From assembly GCA_019454045.1 (NCBI GenBank), contig SKCR01047729.1, positions 1 through 64,000 on the forward strand: DNA of 64,000 bases. The letters run 5' to 3'. This document shows, piece after piece, positions 10,969-21,664 of the stretch. The translations under genes and the position numbers were made by a program. Within the stretch, counting starts at the first letter, position 1. Each line of letters starts with the position of its first letter. The notes under the pieces are model-generated. The model did no database searches, had not been told where the DNA came from, and worked only from the letters and a program-made list of their open reading frames with translations. Source of the DNA: Zanthoxylum bungeanum. Lineage: Eukaryota; Streptophyta; Magnoliopsida; Sapindales; Rutaceae.

Positions 10969-12353
10969 AAAACATGACCGGCGTAAACACAAGCGTATAA
11001 CGCAAGCGCACGTATCGTTCAAGTAGTATAAAAAGTATCGATCCCACGAGGACTTAATATCTAAGCTATTAATTTTATGAGGTCAAAGGATTACTAGTAT
11101 CTAACAAGTTGTTTGATTGATTTGAAATGGTGACAATTCTAAATTTAAAAAACAAGTAAATAAAATTATTTGAAAGTAGGTTTAAGAAAATTCAATATTA
11201 AAAACTATCTAGGGTTGTGATTTCTTCCAATATCATTTTAGAGATGAAGTGGTTATCTTAAAGTTGGGTAATATATTGATTTATTAACTGGAACACTAAA
11301 TTATGTGTAATCCTATGTCGATGGTCAGACAAAAATACCTAGTTTAACCCAATTGAACCATATGTCTATGTCAACCAAATTATCTGGATTCATTAAGCTT
11401 AAGTTCTAATTATGGCTACCCCCGCCCGACAGGTATATGTCTATCCTGTAAGGAAATCTATTAAAGGGTTATCTATCCTCAAGGAAGATCGTGGGCTATT
11501 AAGTCTAAGGCTGAAACCTAAAATCCCTATGTCTAGTTCATTTTAGATTTACCAGATCAATTTTATTAGTGGCCACTTAATAAAAAGCATTAAGATTAAG
11601 ACTCAATAAATAATTCTTTATAATACCCAAACATAATCTAACCCCTTATAAACCGGTGATATTAAAAGTCATCACAACCCAGATAACTAATTTAGTTACA
11701 ACACATAACTAGGGCTAGTAAAAACTTGAAAATAAAAGACATAAAGTAAAAATACGGTAAAGTAAATACTGAAAAGTAAATTACAATAAAATAAAATGCT
11801 AAGGTAAAAGGAATTACTTTTACTACTACTAATTTAGATATCTCCCATAATATAATATATAAACTTGTGACAACATTACCCACCAGCCATATAGGCGGTA
11901 TCCTGATTAAGTCAAATTAAGTCCAACCAGCCATTAAGGCTTAACCAAAATAAACCTGCCATATAGGCGGTAAGAAAATTTAATTACCAACCGACCAATC
12001 TGGCGGTATCCTTGATTAGTCAGGTTTAAACCAGATTAAAATGAATTACCAACCGACCAATCGGGCGGTATCCTTTTAAGTCAATATTTTAAATAGTGAA
12101 TATATTATATTTAATGGAGATTAATCTAAATAGAAATAGTAAAAGAATTACCTTTCACCATAAGTGGGGAAGTTACCTCCTCATGGTGAATAGTAAAAAT
12201 TGTAAAAAGTAAAGAAAGTAAATTAATATTATTACAAAACGTAATTAAAATTATTTACAAAACTAAAATTTAAAGAAACTAGAGAGAGAAACTCCCTCTT
12301 TACATCAAAGAAATGAGAGAGAGTGGTACAACTGAAACTGAAATCTCGAGCTC

Positions 12354-12361
12354 AATTTATA
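12354..12361 (-). promoter_or_regulatory. TATA box of the Athila-like LTR
   Basis: TATAAATT on the minus strand in the context CCTATAAATTGAGC. Related LTRs keep CCTATAAATAG at the equivalent position (26772 and 32826). Confidence 0.55.
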
Positions 12362-12477
12362 GGCCTCGGTGGGCTCTGGGCATCGTGACGCCAAGGCCTT
12401 TGGCGTCGCTACGCCAGCTTCTGTCGACATGCCACGCTCTGGTTTGTCAGCTGTAGATTCTAGATAAGGTGATAACG

Positions 12478-12866
12478 TGACACGTGGCAAAGTGGTTGGG
12501 GCTCAATTATTATGACACGTGGTGGCTTCTGATTGGTCGGCTCAGATTCTTATCTGCCACGTGTCAGATAAGGATAAGTCAATCAATAATTGATGCTGAT
12601 GTGGCGCTGACGTGGCGACATGTGGCAATTTGACTGTCGGCACCATAGAATTGCGACATGTGGCACGCTGTGATTGGTTGATGATGACGTGGCGATGACG
12701 TGGTAGTTTGACTCGGTCAACCTAGTGATGTGGACGATGACGTGGCAAAGACATGGAGTGACACGTGGCGACACATGGCGATGGCGACTATCGGCACCGT
12801 AGGATGATGACACGTGGCACGGCGCATGTTAGCAGATCTGCTGTGATGGTGACATGTGGCACGACG
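12478..12866 (-). promoter_or_regulatory. Cluster of ACGTGGC / G-box motifs upstream of the TATA box
   Basis: At least nine ACGTGGC, ACGTGTC or ACGTGGT cores (for example 12481-12488 and 12556-12565, and around 12609, 12687, 12733, 12762 and 12811), plus ATGTGGC variants, occur in under 400 bases. ACGT-core elements are binding sites for plant bZIP factors. The location 120-510 bases upstream of the TATA box fits an LTR promoter. Confidence 0.6.
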
Positions 12867-13135
12867 CACGTTAGCAAAGTCAAATTTTCTCAGATTCTGA
12901 TTTAACACTGTTCGGCACATGTTAGGCATCGCGACTCCAAGGGCTTACGCATCGCGATGCTGAAAATTACAAAATGCCCTTACTATTTGGTCCAAATCAC
13001 CTCCAGAATGTTCTGAAACTTTATTTATCTACAAAATAACACAAAACACATCCAAATATTCCCAAGACTCAAGAAACTATACAAAATATTAGGTTAAATG
13101 AGTGGGAAATAGTGATATAATTACCACTCATCACC

Positions 13136-13373
13136 GGCATGCTAAACCCCGTACCTGAGGTGTCGCGGTTGCGTCTCCGTACCTAGAGTGTCACATAGTT
13201 GATTTTGTTGTGCCATACCCGGCGTGCTAAACCCCATTCCCGAGGTGTCGCGGTTGCGTCTCCATACCTAGAGTATCACAGAGTTGACTTTGTTGTGCCA
13301 TACCCGGCGTGCTAAACCACATACCCGAGGTGTCGCGGTTTCGTCTCCATACCTAGAGTGTCGTATGTTACCC
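13136..13373. repeat. 85-bp tandem array, about 2.8 units
   Basis: Units start at 13136, 13221 and 13306 with GGCRTGCTAAACC. Each contains GAGGTGTCGCGGTT, CTCCRTACCTAGAGTRTC and TTTGTTGTGCCATACCC. The last unit stops at about 13373, where RNase H similarity of the Tat element begins. The other side ends at the Athila LTR. Confidence 0.85.
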
Positions 13374-14991
13374 TGTCTCGGAGGTTTCAAAACAGGAGGC
13401 TTTACCAAATATTCTCTGATTTTGTCAAAGGCTTCCTGACAATGCTCATTCCACTTCACTGGCTGGTTTTTTCTCAATAGTTTGAAGATAGGCTCACATA
13501 CTGATGTCAACTTAGCGATGAACCGGCTGATGTACTAGATTTTCCCAAGGAAGGCTGTGACTTCTTTCTCTGTCTTCGGTGCTGGCATCTCAGTAATTGC
13601 CTTGATTTTCTCAGGGTCCACTTCTATTCCTCCCATTCGCACTGTATGGCCTAGCAACTTTCCTGACGTTACGCCGAACACACACTTCTTAGGATTCAGT
13701 CGCAGTTTATACTTATCGACTCGTTCAAGGAACATCTCCAGTGCTTCTATGTGTCCATCTCTCATCTCTGGTTTCACCATCATGTCATCTACATACACCT
13801 CGATTTCTTTATGAATTAAGTCGTGAAATAAAGTAGTGGCCATCCGCTGGTAAGTGGCTCCTACATTCTTAAGCCCAAACGACATCACCTTATAGCAATA
13901 AGTACCACATTCCGTGACAAAGGTCGTCTTATGCTTGTCTTCTTCAGCCATAAGGACTTGGTTGTATCTTGAGAACCCATCCGCAAATGAGTACATGGCC
14001 GATAAAGCCGCACTATCAACAAACACATCTATATGAGGCAAGGGAAATTCATCATTCGGGCAGACATTATTAAGATCTCTGTAATCCACGGACATTCTGA
14101 CCTTGCCATCTTTCTTCGGCACATGCACAATGTTTGCCAACCACTCGGGATATTTTACTACTTCCAAAAATCCCACATCTATTTGCTTCTTAACCTTCTC
14201 TCTGACCTTCTCGGCCCATTCAGGTCTCAACATTCGAAGCTTCTACTTCACCGACTTCATATTTGGATAAGTCAGTATCGCATGCTGGGCAATACTTCTG
14301 TCTACCCCGAGCATGTCCTCATAGGACCAAGAAAATACTTTGGCATATTTAACCAACATCCCTTCTAAATTCTTCCGCTCTTCGGCGGTAACCTCACTCG
14401 CAATTAAGACTTCCTTGGGGCTTTCAACCATACCAAGGTTGAATGCATTCATTTTAGTTGAGTTGATATCAAATATGCTCAAGTCATGCAAGTTAAGAGG
14501 AAGAGACTCATGCAAGTAAGCAAAATAATTGTCTTTATTGCTAGTAAATGCGGGAGTACACTCAAATAAATCAAGAAAATAAATGTCTTCATCATCTACA
14601 GACACTTCATCTTCCGCAATCGGGTTCTTCTCAGCTTCCTTATTCTCCTTAAGAGTCAGGCTCTCCAATTTCATCAGCTCTTCTTCCCATTTCTCTTCGT
14701 CCTTCTTCGTAACTTCCTCTGTCAACGGCTTCTCACCCAGTATATCTTGGAAGATCTCAAATCCGGGCACCATAATCCCGTTAACTTCTACTGGTTCGAG
14801 CTCTCCTTGATACCCTGAAGCCTTTACAAAGCATTACATCAGCTTCAACCCTTTCTTCTTGGCTTTCAGATTTTCTTCGTCAGATATGTATCCCAGACCC
14901 CTCCGAGTAGTCTACCCTTTAAAGTCTGGCAATGCTGAACCTTTGTCTGGTTCAAACTTCATTTTCTCCATGATCCTAGCCACCTTAGGAT
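13373..14991 (-). pseudogene. Tat/Ogre-like reverse transcriptase with truncated RNase H
   Basis: Reading leftwards from 14991: a glycine-rich GLGYI phrase, an acidic linker, then the RT. Visible RT motifs are VDYRDLNNVCPNDEFPLPHI, FADGFSRYNQVLMAEEDKHK, KTTFVTECGTYCYKVMSFGL and the catalytic YVDD box in EVYVDDMMVK. RNase H begins with KWNEHCQEAFDKIREYL and breaks off after about residue KPP near 13375, where the tandem array starts. In-frame stops fall near 14234-14242 and 13511-13534, with a frame change upstream of 14773. The catalytic aspartates are intact but the frame is not, and integrase is absent. Confidence 0.85.
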
Positions 14992-16018
14992 CTACCCACT
15001 CCTCGAAGTTGCCGACACTTGGAACCTCGTAAAAGGTTGAATTTCCAAGGTGGCTACGACATTGTCCACCTCAGCTCTGATAGTGATAATCTCTCCTCCA
15101 TACGAGAACTTAATCATCTGATGCAAAGTGGAGGGCACATCCACAAGCTTATGAAACCACGACCTTCCCAACAATAAGGCAAAAGTGGTCGGGATATCCA
15201 GTATTGTGAACTCGACCTCGTCCTCAATCGGACCAACCTTGACTACCGCGGCAAAGGTACCCTCAACTCCTCGCTTGCTATCATCATAAGCCTTAATAGT
15301 CATATTAGAAGGACTCAAATCTGTCGGCTTTATACCCAGCCTTGCCAAAATCTTCAATGGGCATACATTGATCGATGAACCATCGTCCACCATCACACAA
15401 GATGTCTTCTTGCCCCTCACTTCAGCTCTGATGAACAAAGGCCTAGTTTCTTCCCTCATCCGGGAGCTCTTCTTCAGAAAAGGTTATTTGCAACGCTTCT
15501 TTCTGCACTGATCCGATGAACATCGCGGGATTAGCATCTTCAGGAACTACTATTTTGCTTAAGGCCTCCACCATAGCCCGCATGTGCTCTCCGGATGCAC
15601 ACAACAACTCCCAGATACTCAATTGTGCTCGGCTCTTCTTCATTTCCCGCAGTACTACATCTCCATCAGCGTTCTTAGTATTCTCGTCCACTTCTCGGCC
15701 TTCTGTCAGCACTTCATTCCCCTTTTCGGCAGTATCACTATAAAAGCGCCAACTTCGGGTCATTCCTTTCACCTCTTCTTCGTCACTACTCGAGAAATCC
15801 TCCCATAAATTCTTCTTATGTTCCGTCTCATCCTCACTGTTACTATCCCAAATACTCAGGAAAAAGGCTTGGTGGTTGAAGGTTTGGAGGACAAGGTCTT
15901 CTGGTAGGCCAGAGTTAATCATATAAGTTGGCGGTGGGACAGAGTGATAGTTAGGCAAGGGGGTTGCGGTATGTGTTTGGTTGTTCTTTTTCAGGGTCAG
16001 GAATTTTGTGGGAGTCAA
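14992..16018 (-). pseudogene. Tat/Ogre-like protease region
   Basis: The first part (16018-15443) is an acidic linker ending AQLSIWELLCASGEHMRAMV and ITFSEEELPDEGRN, a conserved phrase before Tat/Ogre proteases. It overlaps, in another frame, an ORF from 15459 that contains the aspartic-protease site as VDDGSSINV (most family members have D-N/T-G-S) and a second motif near LLLGRSWFHKL. It is one domain split by a frameshift. It sits between gag and RT, as in other Ty3 elements. Confidence 0.8.
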
Positions 16019-17231
16019 TTAAGTCCTGGATCTCATGGCGGAGACGAGCACAACTATCGGTGTCATGGCCATGTTGTTGGTGGAAGTGGCAGTAGCGGTT
16101 CATGTTGAAGTTTGGTGGGGGAGGATTTGGGAGTGGTTTAGACTCCAAGGGTTTCAAGAGTCCTTGCCTTGACAACTTCTCAAGTACCTTGGACAAAGGC
16201 CTACCCAGGTTGAATAAGCGTCGGTTCTTAATGGAAGCAATCTCAGCAGTAACAGGTTTATCACCTGATGGTCCTCTGACAGTCCTCATGTTCATGCTAT
16301 AGAACTTCCGATTCTCGGCTTCCTCTTCTTCAATATCCATGACAGTTTCCCTCAACTGTCGGAAATACGCAATCATGGAGGTCATCCTCCTCAACTTACC
16401 ATAAATTGAGGGCTTAATACCCTTTATAATCATCTTTATCTGGTCCTTCTCCGAAGGTCGAGTCTGCATCTTTAGAAGCTGGCTTCTCCAGTGATCCACA
16501 TAGTCTTTAAAGCTCTCATTCGGCTTCTACTTGGTATTCTCTAGGTCACGAAGAGACAAGTCGATCTCCAAGTCTGTAACATATTGCTTCAAAAAAGCCT
16601 CAGCCAGTTCTCTCCAATCTTCCTTAACCTTTCTCTCCAGGCTATGATACCACACTACTGGTGCCCCCTCGAGCGACATCCTGAACATTTTCTGAACTTG
16701 GCATTGAGATAGACCCACTGAACTCATTACCGAGACATTTTTCCAAAGATGGACCCTGAGGTCCCCATTCCCATTAAATTTGGCTATGTCGGGCATTTTA
16801 AACTGAGCTGGCAGCTGCTCCTCGAAGGTCATCGCCTCATAATCCAACAAGTCCTCATGCTTCCCCTTCAATTTATGGGTAACTGACTCCATCTGATAAC
16901 AGAGTTTCTATATATCGGCCTGAGACCCGGCTATTCTCCATGCGGCATATTCAGCCATATCATCATCAAACACAGGGGCATCATCATTCAATCCACTTGG
17001 AGGGCCCTCAAGCCTCTCATTTTCAGATCCTCCCGCAGCGCGGGGCATAACCATATTAGACACGGTGGTAGTCAAAGCTTGCAGTTGTTCAGTAACTTTA
17101 GTGAGGTTAGCTTCAATCTGATCCATGCGAGACCCCTCGTTGACTGATTCACTCATGTTTACTGATGACCTTTTGATTAGTCTCCCATCTTCCCTAACCC
17201 AACGGGAATCTATGGTGTCTTTTAAGATCAT
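15951..17231 (-). pseudogene. Tat/Ogre-like gag with two in-frame stops
   Basis: Read from 17231 (a more likely initiation ATG is at 17156, MSESVNEGSRMDQIEAN). A coiled-coil start is followed by the gag core (APVVWYHSLERKVKEDWREL, FLKQYVTDLEIDLSLRDLEN, ESFKDYVDHWR). Near the end is a zinc-knuckle-like YCHFHQQHGHDTDSC, followed by LRHEIQDLID, characteristic of Tat gags. The frame is constant through the first three pieces with stops at about 16905 and 16524. A frameshift near 15951-16018 then leads into the protease linker. Confidence 0.85.
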
Positions 17232-18094
17232 GTGTCAGTGAATATGCGTGCAATGCATGTAATATATAAGCTCATAAGAAATTTATACTAGTTGGCCCAT
17301 TATCATTTCGAAGGGTTCAATCATACTATTGCGCGGTGCAAACTTGTCCCAGTTGAAAAGGCCCAACATGTTTACACTTTGCGACAACATGGCTAAACGA
17401 CTTCAAATGATAAGAGGCCTAAACGCAAAATGGCACATCAGCATTTTAGAAACTTTTGGCCCGATTGCCATAAAGCACAGACTCGTCCCAATTTAAATGG
17501 CCCAACAAGCCCATACGTCATGACAACAAGTCCAACTGAATCCAAATGATAATGGTCCTAAACGCAAGCATAAAGAGATAGTTTCTATTAGTCCTACAAC
17601 TACAGTTCACACGCGGGTTTATTATAGGGGTATAGACAAAAGCTCTCGTCGATGAAGGTTTGCCCACAACTAGGTCTCAACACTCAAGGGTCTGAGTGAC
17701 CAAGTGAGTGTACCTTTTTTATACCATACAGTACGTGCCAACGAGTTATGATGCGTGACTGACTGTCAAATAGATTTCCCGTTATAGATTCCCCAGAGGG
17801 AGGGCGGAGCGAACTCTCTTAAGAACTCAAGCCTCTTAGGCTCTTATCGCTTGGTGACAGGAATAAACAACGAGTCCTCCAAATTAGTCCATCACAGTAG
17901 GCTACGAGTAGATGATTATCTAGGTGCCTTCACAGGTTCTCCTTATAGAAAGATAATGAATGAAAGAATACACCAAACCATTACCTAGCCTTAAAAAGTG
18001 CATTTGATTAAACCCCTTTCAACCCACGGTAAACACGGTTAACTAAAGCACAAATCATAGTCATTACAAGACATTATTTCGAAGCCGATTCTCT
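17232..18094 (-). other. 5' leader of the Tat-like element
   Basis: Non-coding sequence between primer-binding site and gag. It contains a segment (17635-17960) that recurs with roughly 80% identity by eye, in the same sense relative to the element, in the LOG-carrying element (30833-31155). No ORF of note. Confidence 0.6.
17635..17960 (-). repeat. Module shared with the LOG-carrying element
   Basis: On the minus strand it contains GGAGGACTCGTTGTTTATTC, CACCAAGCGATAAGAGCCTA, CCTCCCTCTGGGGAATCTA and TATGGTATAAAAAAGGT. All recur in order at 30833-31155, though that element belongs to a different Ty3 lineage by LTR and primer-binding site. Confidence 0.8.
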
Positions 18095-18112
18095 ATCCCT
18101 AGTGGAGTCGCC
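18095..18112 (-). promoter_or_regulatory. Primer-binding site, arginine-tRNA type
   Basis: Minus strand TGGCGACTCCACTAGGGA, four bases from the end of the right LTR. This is the tRNA-Arg-type site reported for Tat/Ogre elements. It shows that the right LTR is the 5' LTR. Confidence 0.75.
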
Positions 18113-18116
18113 AGAC

Positions 18117-20241
18117 TGTAGGACATAGAAATTGGCAACAATGTTCCAGGTTCGCGGCCTAGTTGGGAGTACAGAATAGCTAACGGGGAACTAAACCGAA
18201 GAAATAACATGGAGTCGCCACCCGGTGTGAACCGGGATAAAGATTTAAGGCCGCATTCACCCCTCGCAATGGAGGACCTCAAACCTGTTGGGTCCGGAAT
18301 GGTCCCTTACTTGTGCCACTTGTAATGATGTGATTTGTGCAATATCCTAACCAAATCTACGCAACATGCTCAAGAACAACTTATATCTTGTTCATGTTCA
18401 TAAAGATAAATCCTATGTCTAAGTTTGCATGCTTGGAAAGTAAGTCCTCATAACACACGACAACACACGGCAATCTCATGAACATATTTCAATTATATAA
18501 TGCAAAAAGCAAACAACAACATAAACCTAATGAAAATTCCAAACGCAAAACAAATAACTACTCATGCTTAAAAAATAAACAACTAAATCATGCTTAAAAA
18601 ATAAATAACATACTAGACTAAATCATGCTTAAAAAAATAAATAACATACTAGACTAAATCATGCTCGCATACATGTTTGGATGAAACGAAATACGTGTGT
18701 CTCTTAAGTAGTACGTGGCATTATATCCCGAGTGCAAACCGCACTACCGTCCATTCAGATTCGGCTACGGAATTTACGTCCGGGTTTCCATCCGATATAC
18801 CATAAAAGAGAACACGCATTCCGTTCACCTGAAACTCACATCATGCATCAACAAACGACACTCATGCGATAATATATTAAAAATAAATAAAAAAATGAAG
18901 AATAATAAATAAAGAAGGTGCCCTCAGGTCTAACCTCTTTTTTCGTCCCTCGAAAGCGCGTTACAAGGCCGTCGGAAGGGTTGATATTCCGCAACTTTCC
19001 TGGTTCACTAATCTAACATTTTTCCTCGTAGTTTCACTATTTGGGCTGCTGTTTTCACTCCATTTTACTGCTGTTTTCGCTTTATTTTTTTGTCACTGTT
19101 TTTTGGTAATTAAGGGACTGTTTTGCGGGTTATACGGGGTAGTTTTCTTGTTAAAATCTGGAATGTTTTGGGCAGTTTTTTAGGTGCAGTTTTGGTCAGT
19201 TTTTAGGTGCAGTTTTGGGTGGTTTCGGTGGCTTCAGGGGTTTAGTTGTGCGTGAAGGTCAGGCTGTTTAAAGGGTATGTGAACGTGATTGAATGGGGCT
19301 GCTTGGACAGTTTTGCGTTGAAGGTTGATTAGGCGTGAAATGTTTGAGAGGCATGTGGCTTGTTGTTACGTGATCTGGGGGCTTGTGGCGCGCAGGCTGA
19401 GTGAAGGGTTATGGTGAAGGCAATTGATGCGTTGATTTTGAAGAGGGGTTGAGGACGTGTTATTGAGTGATGGGCTGATGAAGTGAATTGGATGAGTGGC
19501 TGTGAGTGGTGTATAGGCGTGAGTGGCTGTGAGTGGGGGGCTTATGGTACGGCAATATGAAAGCAATTTGGGAGGCTTTTGGGCGTGAATCAACTAGGGT
19601 AATTGCGTGAATATACTGAGTTATTTTCTTTGTGTTTTCTTGGAGATGAGCTAGGGTCTAATGTGTTGGTGAAGGGTTCTTTTTATAGGCAAAGGTTGGG
19701 GGCTATCCTTGTTTGAGAAGGAGAAGGATTTGTGCATTAAATGGAATATCTTTTAAATTAGTATGTGATAAGGAAATCTTTTAATTAGGGAAATGATTTG
19801 ATTTAATATGATTTCTTCTCTTTTGATTAGGGATATGATTTGATTTGATTTGATTTGATTTGATATTGTTTAATTAGGAATGTGATTTATGAGATTTGAT
19901 TTGATTTATTTAATTTAGGAATGAGATTTGTTTTGATTTAATTGGATTTGATTTAATTTAATTTCTGTCATGTGTTTTAAATGTTTTAATTGTTATTGGG
20001 TGTGATTTAATGGGTTTGGGCTAGGTGGGCGTGTGGCTTTGGTTTTGGGCTAAGGATCTGTTTTGAAACGGAGGTCCAACAAGCGAACCCGAAGCTAATC
20101 CAGCGAATTAAATCCAACAATGTGTCAGTTCTTGACTCTTTCCTTCCGACGTCCGTTTCCCGCGGTTTCCACAGTTAAAGAGGTAGTGTCTCCATATGAG
20201 ACTCATCATCGGGACTTAAATGCAAAAATGCAGTGCCCACA
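18117..20241 (-). repeat. Tat-like 5' LTR
   Basis: Partner of 7583-9736, ending on the plus strand in CAGTGCCCACA, followed by the CTCAC duplication (20242-20246). The TATA box on the minus strand is at 19680-19687. Differences from the left copy include one fewer 41-bp repeat and scattered substitutions. Confidence 0.85.
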
Positions 20242-20246
20242 CTCAC
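20242..20246. repeat. Target-site duplication CTCAC, right copy
   Basis: Matches 7578-7582. Confidence 0.8.
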
Positions 20247-20421
20247 CATTGTATTAAGGGAGAGCAAATTAGTACTAATGTGTTTGTCTAAATTTTATAA
20301 AGTTATATTGATGACACACATTGAGGGGGAACTAATATTAAGGGGGAGCAAAATCATCAACAATTTGGACTCTTAAAGCTTCACAAGTTTTAAAGGTTGT
20401 CATCATCAAAAAGGGGGAGAT
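20247..20421 (+). other. 3' end of SIRE-like internal region with polypurine tract
   Basis: Continuation of the host element after the Tat insertion. Purine-rich phrases occur at about 20255, 20322 and 20338. The tract CAAAAAGGGGGAGA (20407-20420) lies directly before the LTR start TGTTAGCAAC, a junction characteristic of SIRE Copia elements. Confidence 0.7.
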
Positions 20422-21655
20422 TGTTAGCAACATATACTGAAGATGGATTTTGATGACTCAATACTAGAAATCTTCGACGCGTATTAGCGAGATATTACAA
20501 AAAATATCGAAGCACATTGGTGGTGAAGAGCAACGAATGTGAAGACAAGCGGCAAACGAAGAAAATATTATGTAATCTTAGCTTAGGGTTCTCTCTTCGT
20601 AAAGTGAGTTGGTTATTTAAGTCTTTAAGCTCATAGGACATATGTACATTCATATAAATGAATTAGGGTCATATGTAAAAAAATTTTAACCTTCAAATCC
20701 TGTATTTTGGCACTGAGACTAACATACCGGTGGACCTGCTCTGTTTTGAATGCTCGCGAAAACAAACATAGTCCATACCGGTCTATCGTACCGACCTACC
20801 TAAGGTTTACATGCCCGCGAAACCAACATTCACCATATCAGTGTTCATACCAGTATCCAAACCGATGAGCCTCTATTTTTCAGGCTTTCGGCAACAGGCA
20901 CAGACCATACCATCCATCATACTGGTTAGTAAACCGGTGTAACATTTATAATTTCGAAAGGTAATATAGCCATTGTTTTGCCAGACTGCCATACCATTGT
21001 CTGGAGATCGGCATACCGATCTCAGATATGAATCTTGGGGTAACTTTCACTTTCACTATAAATAAGCCCCAAATTCATTTTTGCCAAGAACTTTAACCTT
21101 CATTCAATTTATACTAAGGCAAAAACAGAAAGTTTACTAAACCTTCATCATCATACACTCTCATACATTAAGCTCACGCACTACACCTTCATATTATTAG
21201 TAGTAAGCTTAGAACACTTGGGTAAGCAACTCACATCTTGAATCTTCTTATCTTTTGTGAGTGCCCAAGTGATATTGTAAAATCTTCAATGTCAAACACT
21301 TGTGATTTGTAAGAGGTTTGTGTGTGAATCTATTGAGAAAAATCATTGTAAGAGGTTTGTTAGTGAACCTAGTAGACAAAACTCATTGAAAGATGTTTGA
21401 AGTGAACCTAGTGTACAAAACTATTGGTTGCGGGTAAGCCATGGAAAACTTGCTGTAAGTTGTGGTCTCAGCTTAGTGGAATCTTCAAGTGCGGCTTGGG
21501 GGAGTGGACGTAGGCATTGTTGGCCGAATCAGTGTAAATCACAGTGTTATTTTCTAAATCCCTAAACTCTTCATTTATTGCAAGTTTTATTATATATATG
21601 TTTATTGTTTAGAAACTTGAATTTATGTGATATATTGCAATTAAGAAAATTAACA
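20422..21655 (+). repeat. SIRE-like 3' LTR
   Basis: Starts TGTTAGCAACATATACTGAA after the polypurine tract. It contains CCGGT/CCGAT-rich repeats (20720-21030), a TATA box TATAAATAA (21057-21065) and a U5-like part with GGGGGAGTGGACGTAGGC near 21508. The right end is not certain; TTAACA at 21650-21655 is a candidate, and the Tekay-like LTR starts ten bases later. Confidence 0.6.
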
Positions 21656-21664
21656 TAAGCTTAA

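Larger units (their letters stand above)
9820..13133 (-). mobile_element. Athila-like Ty3 element, 5' LTR plus gag only
   Basis: 5' LTR (10975-13133), primer-binding site (10951-10968) and gag (10735 downwards) occur in correct order on the minus strand. Protease through integrase and the 3' LTR are missing. It lies in the 3' half of the Tat-like element. CCGGC next to its right end (13134-13138) is part of the 85-bp array unit, so it probably inserted into that array and then lost its 3' part by deletion. Confidence 0.7.
10975..13133 (-). repeat. Athila-like 5' LTR
   Basis: On the minus strand it starts TGATGAGTGGTAATTATATC and ends in GTTTACGCCGGTCA, as do the LTRs at 26271 and 32321. A TATA box (TATAAATT, minus strand) lies at 12354-12361. 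Upstream of it, in element orientation, is a dense G-box-like region (12478-12866). Downstream are several ACCG...CGGT-type hairpin repeats (11881-12076) and a conserved block (11414-11458). The last part (10975-11040) is shared with the LOG element LTR almost word for word. Confidence 0.8.
7583..20241 (-). mobile_element. Tat/Ogre-like Ty3 element, minus strand, with an Athila-like insertion
   Basis: Two LTRs (7583-9736 and 18117-20241) with TGTAG...CTACA-type ends bracket gag, protease and reverse transcriptase on the minus strand, and a CTCAC duplication flanks the whole. The arginine-tRNA-type primer-binding site, the RT sequence and the protease context (a phrase ending SIWELLCASGEH upstream of the active site) are typical of the Tat/Ogre lineage. 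RNase H is truncated near 13373 and integrase was not found; that space holds an 85-bp tandem array and a truncated Athila element. Coding frames carry several stops and frameshifts, so it is not autonomous. LTR differences by eye suggest it is older than the LOG element. Confidence 0.85.
4781..21655 (+). mobile_element. SIRE-like Copia derivative, interrupted and lacking pol
   Basis: Pieces in order: gag C-terminal remnants (4781-5310), an extra ORF (6113-7233), 3' untranslated sequence with repeated polypurine motifs (7409-7544 and 20251-20421) and a 3' LTR from 20422. The Tat-like element 7583-20241 sits inside it, flanked by the duplicated target CTCAC. No protease, integrase, reverse transcriptase or RNase H could be found between gag and the extra ORF, so this was probably a non-autonomous, internally deleted copy before the Tat insertion. 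Its 5' LTR was not found; the left limit is where gag similarity begins. Confidence 0.6.
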
